This document shows positions 36,061 through 45,254 of a DNA stretch of 64,000 bases, in pieces; position 1 is the stretch's first letter, and each line of letters begins with the position of its first letter. Under the pieces are notes generated by a model. It was not told where the DNA came from and made no database searches. It was given only the letters and a program-made list of their open reading frames with translations. The translations under genes and the position numbers were made by a program. Source of the DNA: Aplectana chamaeleonis (Eukaryota; Nematoda; Chromadorea; Rhabditida; Cosmocercidae); NCBI GenBank assembly GCA_029168955.1, contig JAPDOI010000010.1:531501-595500 (forward strand). The letters are read 5' to 3'.

Positions 36061-36194
36061 GTACCAGCTATTGCGTTATGCTTCTATTTGTGATTTCATC
36101 TCTTTTTCGATACAATTGGTCATGTGCTCCGTGAGCAAAACTTTCATTTCTGAGTGGTTCATGTTACTGTCCCCTTTTTACTCCTTTCTTTGTT

Positions 36195-36500
36195 ATGGTT
36201 CTTTTTTATTCTCGCGAAGAATCTCAAGCTCACATAGGTGTGCAAATTTCTTTATTCTAGAACAAAGTCGTTTAATGAACCAATGAAAAGGAATGAGTCG
36301 GGATTTCGATACCTTCGTAGGAATGGGCACAACTTTGAGGGTGGAATCCACGAAGTCATTTGATAACAGGTCCTTCGAAGATATTCCCAACGACCACCTC
36401 AGCATCCACATATCAAGCGTGTGCATTGTTTGTAGCTTGTCAGAGCTCAATTGCGTACTCATACAGGTACGTCGGCACATCAGGAGTTGCATCCCAGGGC
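36195..36500 (-). pseudogene. RTE-type LINE, C-terminal fragment
   Basis: The minus strand reads LQTMHTLDMWMLRWSLGISS, then SNDFVDSTLKVVPIPTKVSK and SRLI. This matches the region after the RT domain in RTE/BovB-like proteins (MHTxDMRMLRWxxGxxxxDxxxNExIRxxxxVxPIxxKMxExRLRWYGH). Everything after SRLI is lost. It is too short to be functional. Confidence 0.7.
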
Positions 36501-36973
36501 AAACATGGGATACAACCCCTCGTAGTCTTGAGGAGCTGCTCCTAACAGCAGCAACGTTTGCTGGTGTTCAGCCACTCGCTATCGATAACCCGTTCTGCAA
36601 AGGGAGGAGAAATTAGGACTACCATAATCTTAAAAGGTGTTCGGTATTATCCTTGTCACGTCCCGCAGCAAGTAAGTTAATCTTGTCACGGTCCGCATTA
36701 AGATCATCATCTCCACCACGGTCTACAGATGGACGCGCCCCTCGCGATGGGCCATGGTACGATCCTCTCAGCGCCCAAAAATGACTCCCAGAAACTGGCT
36801 TTAGGTCACCTTCTCGATGCAGCTTCGAAAGGCCAACTGCCCCCTCACTGAGACTGGCCGCTTTATATACCCGCCACCGTTGTACAAGAGGATGCTGTAG
36901 ACTTCATCCGTATTAGACAAATCAATGGAGGAGAGTGTCAGCAGACAATGGGAGAGGAGGCTGCCAAACTTAA
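36501..36973. other. No recognisable feature
   Basis: CTTGTCACG(T)CCGCA occurs twice at 36652-36698. Otherwise nothing is recognisable. A 233-codon minus-strand frame (36801-37502) runs from here through the adjacent TTAA element and is judged incidental. Confidence 0.4.
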
Positions 36974-37459
36974 AGGCACTGTTCGCGATGAAAATCGCTT
37001 TTCTGTTTTTCTGCCTATCTTGAAACCGGTCCCATTCTGATTCCAATGATGCTTCTGGAATCGTACAAGACCTTCTGGGAATGGAGTTTTGGTCCCTCAA
37101 AAATTGAGCTAGGAAAAATGGTGGACGAGTTGTCCGAGGCTTGTACCTTCCGTCTTTTGCAGCCAATGTATGCGAGCTGACCTGAGTAAAGAGAGAGGTT
37201 GAGAATGAGGGGAAGAACGGGGTTTTCGATCGGAAACCATCGCTCAACTCATGATTTCGAGTGTTCCTTTTGTTCACATCGAGAGGCGGGAAGAGGCTCG
37301 ACTTGCCCACAGCGGCGGGGTTTGCCCACTTTTCTAAGCCGTTTTGCGGCTCCTGGGTAGCTTTTCGTCCCGTGGTTTCGACGCTGTTCTGCTTCTGAGA
37401 GCCACGAGAAGCGTTTGTCATGAAAAATTTGAGGACGAAGTTTATCGCGAACACTGCCT
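36974..37459. mobile_element. 486-bp TTAA inverted-repeat element
   Basis: Ends AGGCACTGTTCGCGAT and ATCGCGAACACTGCCT are inverted repeats, with TTAA at 36970-36973 and 37460-37463. It belongs to the same end-type family as the elements at 20084, 22069 and 52319. An open minus-strand frame crosses the whole element and both borders and has no motif. Confidence 0.85.
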
Positions 37460-37743
37460 TTAAGAGTGCTAGGGCAAACAAAGCGATGGAATCCCAGAAC
37501 AAGCAGCAGGAGCTACAGCTAGGGTACTGCTAGTTTCTTTTCACTCGGTGCAACTCCTCTCGTGCCGAAGTGCTATTAACCGACTGTCTGACAGCGTGAC
37601 GGGTTTGAACACATTACCCAGCACCAATTAAGCATAGACATCTTTTTTAAAATATGCATGAAAACTCGATGTGGCGAAGCTTGATGCGGGGTCTATGGTC
37701 TCGGCCTCAGAACATCTCTCCCGCGCGACTATTCGTCATCTTA

Positions 37744-38195
37744 GGCATCTTTCATAGTCTTCATCGCAAGCGCGGCACGCGCGTGACGCGCGGGAGGGGC
37801 GGTGGACTATGAAAGTTCTTACCGCGCGGCACGCGCGTGACGCGCGGTAAGAACTTTCATAGTCCATCAGCACCGCCATAGCGGCGCCGCCCAAACCGCT
37901 GTGGCGGTTTTACCGTTTCAATCAATAACTGCTTCTCGATTTGAGTCCACTCCAACATAAATAATTTTGGGACTATCCTGCGCCACCGCATACGCAAATT
38001 CAAGCGAGGAATTTCTGTACAAGTCCCAGTTGAGGCCCGACTTTTATCCGCACCGCCATGGCGGTGCCGCTGGAGATTTCATAGTGGCTTTCCGCTCGTC
38101 CCGCGCGTGCCGCGCGGTGAAAAGTTTCATAGTCCACAGCTCGTCCCGCGCGTCACGCGCGTGCCGCGCTTGCGGTGAGGACTATGAAAGATGCC
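37744..38195. mobile_element. 452-bp foldback element with TTA duplications
   Basis: Begins GGCATCTTTCATAGTC and ends GACTATGAAAGATGCC, flanked by TTA at 37741-37743 and 38196-38198. The arms continue as inverted GCAAGCGCGGCACGCGCGTG sequence for about 130 bp each side. TTA/TAA duplications are typical of PIF/Harbinger-type elements; that assignment is inference. Inside, 37803-37828 and 37841-37866 form a perfect 26-bp hairpin around GCACGCGCGTGA. Confidence 0.85.
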
Positions 38196-38199
38196 TTAG

Positions 38200-38586
38200 G
38201 ACGCGGTTTGATATCGCACCGCGCTGCAATTCATATTCGAAGCACGAAGTCGTACCACAAAGATATGAGACTTTACAGAGTGTCTACTAATCACCCGCAC
38301 GTCTTTTCTAATCTTGTGATGCTGGCTCATGTATTTTCCAAAACACTCCTTGCTGCCTGTTCTTTTCATTGGACCCCTCTTTCAGAATGTATCAAAATCG
38401 GAACGTAAGATTGTTCTAGAAATGAATGGTGGTAGATGGGAGCTTCGGAGATGTTCTATTCTCACGAGATGACCTAATGCGTGCTCGGCATCACCGGTAT
38501 TCTTCCATTCCTTACCGCATTTTGACGTAAGAATCTACTACGATAGGATTATTTTGAAGCAGAGGCCGTTGGCTCCAAGGCTGCCC
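38200..38586. other. No recognisable feature
   Basis: Short spacer between the two foldback elements, with incidental frames only. Confidence 0.4.
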
Positions 38587-38588
38587 TA

Positions 38589-39415
38589 CTCAGACAATGG
38601 GGTGGACCGACCGCGGGCGAAAAATCGCTTCTCGTACCGACCGCGTGCCACTATCGTACTGACCGCGTGCAAAAAAATGTATTCCGTACGGAACGCGGGC
38701 ATTTGCGTACTGACCGCGAAAACGAAATAGTGCACGCGGTCGATACGCCTGAGCTCCGTACCAACCGTTTGCGATTTTCCATGGAGGCGTACTAACCGCG
38801 CGCAGTCATCTTTGCGCGCGGTCAGTACGAAACATGACTTTTCGCTGCGGTCGGTACGTGATCACACGCAGTCAGTACGCAAGAGCTCGCGTTCAGCACG
38901 CAACCGCCCGCTATCAGATCGCTAGAAAACTTGTCGGTGAGGTCGTTGTGTCAGTTTACGTGGTCGGTACGAAATTGTTGGCGTTCAGTACGCACGCGCC
39001 CGCGCTCAGCACGCAGGCAAACTGGTGAGGGAAATAGGTTTGTCAGTGTGCACGGTCGGTACGCAAGTGTTCGCGTTCAGTACGCAGGAAAACTGGTGGG
39101 TGAGGTCAGTTTGTCAGTCCGCGCCGTCGGCACGGATGTGTTCGCTACGTACAAGCGTGCAGTACGCAATCGCCCGCGTTCAGTACGCAAGCAATTTTAT
39201 AGGCGAGGTCAGTTTGTCAGTCCGCGCGGTAGGCACGGATGTGTTCGCTACGTACAAGCGTGCAGTACGGAATCGCCCGCGTTCGGTACGCGAGCAATTG
39301 CGGAGGCGAGGTCGTTTTGTAAGTTTGCGCTGCCGACACGCAATCGCACGCATTTTGTAAGCAAGTGAACCCGTGAGTGTGGTACATACGCAAATGCACG
39401 TGCTTAGTAAACAAC
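38589..39415. repeat. Left arm: GTACNGACCGCG tandem repeats
   Basis: 38600-38800 carries the motif forward (GTACCGACCGCG, GTACTGACCGCG); from about 38810 it is reversed (CGCGGTCAGTACG, GCGTTCAGTACGC). Within it a ~103-bp unit is repeated near-identically, starting at 39102 and 39205, with a third decayed start at 39308 (GAGGTCAGTTTGTCAGTCCG, GCACGGATGTGTTCGCTACG). That indicates recent local amplification. Frames up to 145 codons in the array are by-products. Confidence 0.85.
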
Positions 39416-39442
39416 GAAATCTCGAGCGTTTGCACATTTAGC

Positions 39443-39566
39443 CTATCGATTCTTCAGAGGCAGGGTTTTCCCTGAGAAGTTTTGACCTTGTTGTTCCGGT
39501 AGAGAGTCAGATGGGTTGGTCTCTGTGACAGCTGCATTTTTGGAACTGAGAATCCGACGAGAATCG
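39443..39566 (-). CDS. Possible terminal exon inside the foldback element
   Basis: A minus-strand acceptor GCTCCATTTCAG (cut 39566/39567) is followed by about 40 codons (DSRRILSSKNAAVTETNPSD, SLPEQQGQNFSGKTLPLKNR) to TAG at 39443-39445. The peptide is polar and without a domain. It would need an upstream exon ending in phase 2; the candidate at 40295 ends in phase 0, so linking the two needs another exon. Speculative. Confidence 0.25.
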
Positions 39567-40294
39567 CTGAAATGGAGCAACACAATTTTATTCACACATC
39601 TGGCTTCATCTATCCCAAGCCTATATTTCGTTTTCTTCAAAACAGTTAGTGCTCTTGAAAAAATCGTTATTCGAGGATGGAGCAACAACATGAACGGGCG
39701 GAGTGATTTCAATTATAGCCGGTTATGAGCTGTTTTGTGTGTTTTTGTCCTGGGCTCTTGCTGACTTTCGCCATAGTGAGGGTCAAGTATCAATTTTGAG
39801 TTATCTGTGCACCACAAGATTTTTGAGCTATGAGGAAAATCTAAATCTACAAAAATTAAAATAAAAGAAAATCGAAATCAAAAATCTAAACATTTTTTTT
39901 CATGTTTTTTGTATTGCTTGGTCTCTTTAAAGAACGGAATTGTCAAAAGGGCCTCTGTAAGACCTTCATTTGTGAAGAAAAACTAGTCTGAATTCATTGT
40001 TAAATTTGATTTGATGTTCGCGTCAAAATCGTTTTTGGCGTTTTTCTGCATCTGCTCGTCACTGTCATTTTTGAGGAATTTATGCGCCAAAAAAGTTTTC
40101 TATGTTGTTCGACGGTTGTATAAAAAATCATCGAAAAAGTGTTAGATTATCGATACAGAAGTGCTATTTGATCGACCCCACAGCAGTCCTCTGGCTCAAG
40201 TTTTGTGGGTGATGTCACCTAGCCCGAATGGCTCAATTGTGCAAAAAAAAATTGAAAATGATGCTAGCAAAGTTGATAACACGGGAGAGGCTAC

Positions 40295-40636
40295 CTTGAT
40301 CACAATCACGCACGATTCAAATAAATGCTCGAATCTCCACTGGCCAGAATTGATATCCCTAACGAGTTCTTCGTCACCCGAAACCTCTATGACCTCCTTG
40401 ATCACCCCACTATCGAACACGCCAGTGGCGACCCCATAAACTTTTTCTCCCGTCCCCACCGGAGTGCCCAAGAAAGTGAACTACAAAATAGCGATTTCCT
40501 TCAAATCGCAGGGGTTTTTCTTCATACTTTCCAATTTCTCCTATTGCTCTCTTTTTTATCTTCTTCACTCTCTTATCATTCTTTGCAACTCCAGATACTG
40601 TTTTCTTCTCCTCGTTTTCATCTCTTTGTTAATGTG
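40295..40636 (-). pseudogene. Coding remnant inside the foldback element
   Basis: The upstream part reads KKIKKRAIGEIGKYEEKPLR then FEGNRYFVVHFLG. About there a one-base shift leads to FLGTPVGTGEKVYGVATGVF, DSGVIKEVIEVSGDEELVRD and INSGQWRFEHLFESCVIVIK, ending at a good donor AAG/GTAGCC (40294). An acceptor-like TATTTTGTAG lies at the switch (40481), so either a frameshifted exon or an exon starting at 40480 is possible. The composition is strongly protein-like on this strand. I recognise no family; a chromatin-type domain is a guess I do not rely on. It may be the element's own gene or captured host DNA. Confidence 0.45.
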
Positions 40637-40672
40637 AAACTTTTCTTCAGTTTAATAACTACTTATTTATTC

Positions 40673-40843
40673 ATTTAATATTTTATTTATTTATTTATTC
40701 ACTTTTTTATTTAATTACTTATTCATTTATTTACTTATTTATTTATTTACTATTATATTTACTCATTTATTCACTTTTTTATTTAATTACTTATTTATTT
40801 AATTATTTGTTAATTGATTTGTTTACTTATTTATTTATTTATT
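40673..40843 (+). repeat. (TTTA)n-rich microsatellite
   Basis: About 170 bp of TTTA/TTTATTCA repeats with little interruption, inside the foldback element and next to a MITE. Confidence 0.9.
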
Positions 40844-41023
40844 GTCGTTCTCTGGATCAGATTCCGGTCCGCATTTGCGGACTACGGTTATTGCATCATA
40901 CGACACGTGTTAGCCGCTTTTTCCCGTAACGATTCACCCTTCTCCCAGCACGATTATCACGTGTCTCATGATGCAACAGTCGTAGTCCGCAGTCGCGGAC
41001 CGGAATTTAGCTCAGAGAACGAC
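40844..41023. mobile_element. 180-bp inverted-repeat element (MITE-like)
   Basis: Begins GTCGTTCTCTG and ends CAGAGAACGAC, with imperfect complementarity over about 70 bp (ATTCCGGTCCGC, GCGGACTACG, TTGCATCAT, ACACGTG). The centre is ACCCTTCTCCCAGCACGATT, also present in the element at about 41.4 kb. No coding capacity. Confidence 0.85.
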
Positions 41024-41314
41024 ACTACTTAATTATTGATTTTTTGAAAGCAATTATTTATTTGGCTGTCAAGGCAATATTTCTCTTTTTGCCTTCTGTT
41101 TATTGATCTCGATCTTTTACTATTTCTTGCTCTTTGTCTTGATCTCGATCGTCTTGCCCTTCTGATTTATGCTATTGTTCATCTTCTTGTTCAATTTGGT
41201 GTAGTAATGCCTATGAACGGTTCAGTAATAATATTCAAAATTTGATGGTTTCAATTTTTGCGGAACTCATCGACAAATGTCCTTTCACGTGGACTCAAAT
41301 AAAAATATTTCTTG

Positions 41315-41505
41315 CAGAGAAGAGCGAGTTCATCAGCGGATAGTTGCGGACAGACGCGGTGGCAGCACGACTATAATCGTGCTGGACTAGCGGGTCCCGA
41401 CACAATTACCCCTTCTCCCAGCACGATTATAATTGTGCTGCGTGCTGAAACAGCGACTCGTCGCAATCGTGGAGCGGACTTTCAGCCCGATAATGACAGT
41501 ACAAT
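41315..41505. mobile_element. Diverged relative of the 180-bp element
   Basis: It shares the centre CCCCTTCTCCCAGCACGATT and contains two internal palindromes (CAGCACGACTATAATCGTGC, CAGCACGATTATAATTGTGC). The outer arms (GTTGCGGACAGACGCGG / TCGTCGCAATCGTGGAGCGG) pair only loosely. Confidence 0.55.
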
Positions 41506-41509
41506 CAGT

Positions 41510-42000
41510 TTCAACAGCTGGCGCATGCCATTGAAAAGGGTCCACAATCACTCTCAACGAGAACGTTCGATCCCATGGGAATTCGTTAAATAGAACACGA
41601 GTACTAAGCTCACAACGCGATTAACACATTGAATTTTATAGAAGGATGAGGAAAAAGACAAAGGAAGGAAGTGCGAGAGTAGAAACGGAATATTGTAAAG
41701 TACATACAAGAAATGTCTTCTTAGGCTGAAGAAATGTAGTAAAATTCCTCCTAACACGAAAGTTTTATTTGAAAAATGACCACGGTTGGTAAGCACGCAG
41801 CAGGTATGCATCGCTCCCAGGTGAAAGTGTGTGGGACCGGACTGGGTTTCGAGGAACGATAATATCTAAGTACTCATTTGGCAACGATTCCATCATTCGA
41901 TGCGTCATAATACGTGCCTACAGGTACGCCACAAAGCGGCGTGAGTGTGCACCTTGTTTTTCATTAACATGAAATTACCAAAACCACACCTCTCCAGCTG
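41510..42000. other. No recognisable feature
   Basis: Interior of the foldback element without motifs; frames are short. Confidence 0.35.
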
Positions 42001-42560
42001 GATCGCGGCTGGGGCGATTTTGAGCTAAACACGCGGTAGGCTTGGAACGGCTAGGGCCTCGATCATAGTTGGCCGATCGCCGTAGCCAGCCCGGTCGATA
42101 ATCACGAAAGACGTGAATGAGGTGGGCTTAAAAACGTATTCGCCAACACCCCGCCGAGAGAAGTCGAAGGAAACGCAAGGGTTGATACCGCGCGCGGCAG
42201 AGGAACAGATCAACCCATCTTACACTGTGTATTATGGAAATACAAACTGTGTTACGTAGCGATATCACTGCGGAAAGATGAAGGTTCTATCGAGAAGCGA
42301 GTACTCTCCAGCGATCCGATGCGAAAAACTCCGGCGGTCGCGAGGGAAGCCAAGGGAGGCGATAGGTGGCCGTGGAGCGCGCATTTCGTACTGAAATTTC
42401 ACCCCATATTTCCTTCTACTTCCCGGCGGGTTGATGGCGAATACGACCCCGAGTGTTTTTTGCAACCTCCATCGTCCATGCTTTTCATACGTTTCGACCG
42501 GGTCGGCCAAGGCGGGTTACGGCGATTTTTTCATCCAATTCTGACAGGGACCTAGCTCAC
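42000..42560. other. GC-rich block in the foldback interior
   Basis: Composition rises sharply here. Opposing frames of 81 (minus, 42265-42510) and 78 (plus) codons are open. The minus frame reads ADPVETYEKHGRWRLQKTLG and AINPPGSRRKYGVKFQYEMR, which is protein-like but unrecognised. It could be a captured gene piece or a different repeat. Confidence 0.3.
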
Positions 42561-43324
42561 TCATTTAGAGCCGGTTGAAGTATGGCGTATTGGGTTTATC
42601 ATGTCGAGATATCCTTATTTTGCCATGACCGATCGCTTCTCTGCTTGCTCCGCCGAGGCTCATTCAAAAGCAGCAGACACGCTCAGAAAAGTTGTTTAGA
42701 TAACTACGTTTCTGAAGCCGCATGGCTCCTAGTAAACTGCTCACGCCGTTGGAGGCGTCAAAAACGAGTCAAAACTACTAAATGCCAGCAACACAAATCG
42801 AAAAATCTCTGCAACCCCGCCCCTAAATACAAACTCGTCCAGATTGATAGTACTAATACGGCCACTTTGGCTGGTTTTTGATGCTTCCAATGAGGTGAAC
42901 CTTTCAGTATAGGCTGTAATAGTATATCGGCTTCTCTATTTCAACCGTCTTGTTGCTAATATTCTCTGTTTCAACCGCGCGCCGCAAGACTCGTCCACTT
43001 TTACCTGATAAGAAATTACCCGTTATCCGTTTTTCGTCAGTTCCCAATACAACCAGCTCCAAACCTTTGATTTATGTCATAAAATCGATACCATTTTTGA
43101 GCGTGTCTGCTGCCTCTAAGCAAACTAGACTTTAGATGTTGTTGATTGAAAAGCTCGTCCTTTGCTGTTTGAAAGCCAGCGGTTCTGGGCTGTTTCAACT
43201 TGTTCGTGCGTTACCCCAAGCCCCATCCCTACTTCCAACGTTTGCTTATTTCCAATTATTTGGGACCACAAACCCTGCATCCGAGTATTAATGCGTTTCG
43301 AAAGAGCGCCATTTTATTGAAGCA
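42561..43324. other. No recognisable feature
   Basis: Foldback interior next to the right arm. Only incidental frames are seen. Confidence 0.35.
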
Positions 43325-43978
43325 ATGATTACCTGCCGCACGTGCATGCGTACTGATAGCGGCCGTCTAAAAATGTTTCGTACTGCCCGTGTGATAAAAT
43401 CGAGCCTTCCGCGGTTGAGTGCGTACTAACCGCGGTCAATCCTACGAGCAACATTTGTATCGACCGCGTGGCAATGCGTCCCGACAGCGTGTCCATGCGT
43501 ACCGACAGCGTGACAATGCGTACCGACCCCGTGACAATGTGTATCAACGGCGTGACAAGACGTACTGATCACGTGGCAGTGCGTACCGACCGCGCAGCAA
43601 TGTCTACCGACCGCGTGGCAATGCGTACTGAACGAGTGGCAGTGCGTACCGACCGCTCGACAATGCGTACCGACAGTGTGGCATTGCGTACTGACCGCGT
43701 GGCAATGCGTACTAACCGCGTTGCAGTGCGTATGAACCGCGAGGCGATGCGTACCGACCGCGTGGCAACACGTACGGACCGCGTGGCGATGCGTACTAAC
43801 CGCGTGGCATTTCGTACTGACCGCGTGGCCGTGCGTATCGACCGCGCTAATTTGCGTGCCGACCGCGTGCGAAATGCGTTCCAAACGTCGCCCATCCCAC
43901 TGTCGGTACGCAACCTGTCCGCGGTCGGTACGGAACATGTCCGCGGTCGGTCCATCCCATTGTCTGAGTAAGCGGCAT
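43325..43978. repeat. Right arm: 21-bp GTACCGACCGCGTGGCAATGC repeats
   Basis: About twenty-five units of roughly 21 bp (GCGTACCGACCGCGTGGCAA) run from 43400 to 43870, then the motif flips (CGCGGTCGGTACG) up to the terminus. Since 21 is 7 codons, both strands stay open: MRTDRVA repeats on plus (167 codons) and THCHAVG repeats on minus (202 codons). I regard neither as a gene. Confidence 0.9.
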
Positions 43979-43980
43979 TC

Positions 43981-45250
43981 GTTGTTTTTTTTCTGTACTC
44001 GGTACAAAACCAACACGAGAGCGAAAATTTGCAAACCAAAACGGGCCCGGCCAGTGTTCCTAACATCTGCATCTGTGCTCCTTTCCTGAGCTTATGTCAA
44101 TGGGGAGTGCGAAAAATCTCTGAAAGATCGTCGACTGCACTAAATCCCCATGTTTGTTGCCTTGATGTTTTAGGAAATGCAATTACGAAAGAAAATCTGA
44201 GCGCCTAGAATTTGATGGCGGCAGGTCTTCGCTCACGGTATTTGCTCTCGTTGCCTTTTGATAGAGAGCTCAAGAACTTCTGCCAAATTAAGTTCTAAAG
44301 CAGCCAACCTCTAATTGAAGAGACTGTTCACGATAAGCTTCGTCCTTGCGTTTTCGTCGAGAAACATTTGTGATAGCCGTAAATGTAGAACAGTTTCAGA
44401 AAAAACGGATTCAAAAACCTTCCCAGAGACGAAAAACGGTTTTGAAGGTTACTTCACTGGGTAGGGCTAAAAACAACACAGAAACGGCACTGTCATTGCT
44501 GCGGTTTGGCCTGTGATAACCAGCAAAGGCCCTTGATCCGAAGAGGCTAGGAATTTATGGAGTAGCGGTCGACAAGATATGGAAATCTTCTTCAGGCAAA
44601 TTGCAGACAAACATTGTCTATTCGGATAAAGAACTATTGCTGATTATCGCTCGCCGAAGCGTGGCAGTGATAGAGCCGTATCGCTGCTCAAGGAAACATC
44701 TACACCGATAGGGCTGGCCATGTACAATGAAGTCATCTTTTAAAACCGTTTTCTCGTCTCTGGCGAGGCTTTTGGAACCACCTTTTGAAGTCTACTCTCC
44801 TTCTGTGGACCACGACAATTGTATTTTGTTCAAACTCAGAAGCGAAGTGTACCCCGTAAGAAGTGGTTTTGAGGTCTTATCAGAGTGGATCCCTACATCC
44901 CTACATTCTTCAGTCCACCATTGGTTTCAAAAACTACTCCACGTTCCATTTTTGCGTTCTTCATAAAAAATTCAATGTTTAGAGCACAAATTACGAGGTG
45001 CCTGATAGTCATGATATGATGAAAATGAGTCCCTGCTCTTCAAATTCTTCCTGAAAGCAGGCGACGTCTCGAGTGAAATACTCGTTTTCAATGCGCGGTT
45101 CAACGTAAGCGTGCATCAGAGGCAATGATTTAGCGCACTTACAACTACAAAACGCTATCTCAGTAAAAGCTCAAAAACATGGTACGAAATATGAACCCCT
45201 TTGTTGAGAAAAGAAAATCTCCTCATGTCAAATTTTTATCTTTAAACTCT
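43981..45250. other. No recognisable gene
   Basis: A 79-codon plus frame at 44727-44966 is the only protein-like stretch, with no motif. 44320-44480 contains weak resemblance to the TTAA-element ends (CTGTTCACGATAA) but no matching partner. Confidence 0.35.
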
Positions 45251-45254
45251 ACTA

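Larger units (their letters stand above)
38589..43978. mobile_element. 5.4-kb foldback-like transposon with tandem-repeat arms
   Basis: The left end CTCAGACAATGGGGTGGACC and GACCGCGG is mirrored at the right end (reverse complement CTCAGACAATGGGATGGACC, GACCGCGG). TA flanks both sides (38587-38588 and 43979-43980). Both arms are arrays built on GTACNGACCGCG. In each, going inward, the motif first runs in one orientation and then flips to the other, so the arms are true inverted copies in layout. Such repeat-built arms are a feature of foldback/Galileo-type elements. The interior (39.4-43.3 kb) has no recognisable transposase. Confidence 0.8.

Noticed and set aside
36801..37502. 233-codon minus-strand open frame
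   Set aside because: It runs straight through a TTAA element and both its borders, has no motif and no splice context, so it is incidental.
38834..39437. Frames of 64-145 codons in the left foldback arm
   Set aside because: Repeat-derived, overlapping on both strands, low-complexity arrangement.
43426..44034. 202-codon minus frame of THCHAVG-type repeats and the 167-codon plus frame
   Set aside because: Both are products of a 21-bp tandem repeat; the same DNA is open on both strands.
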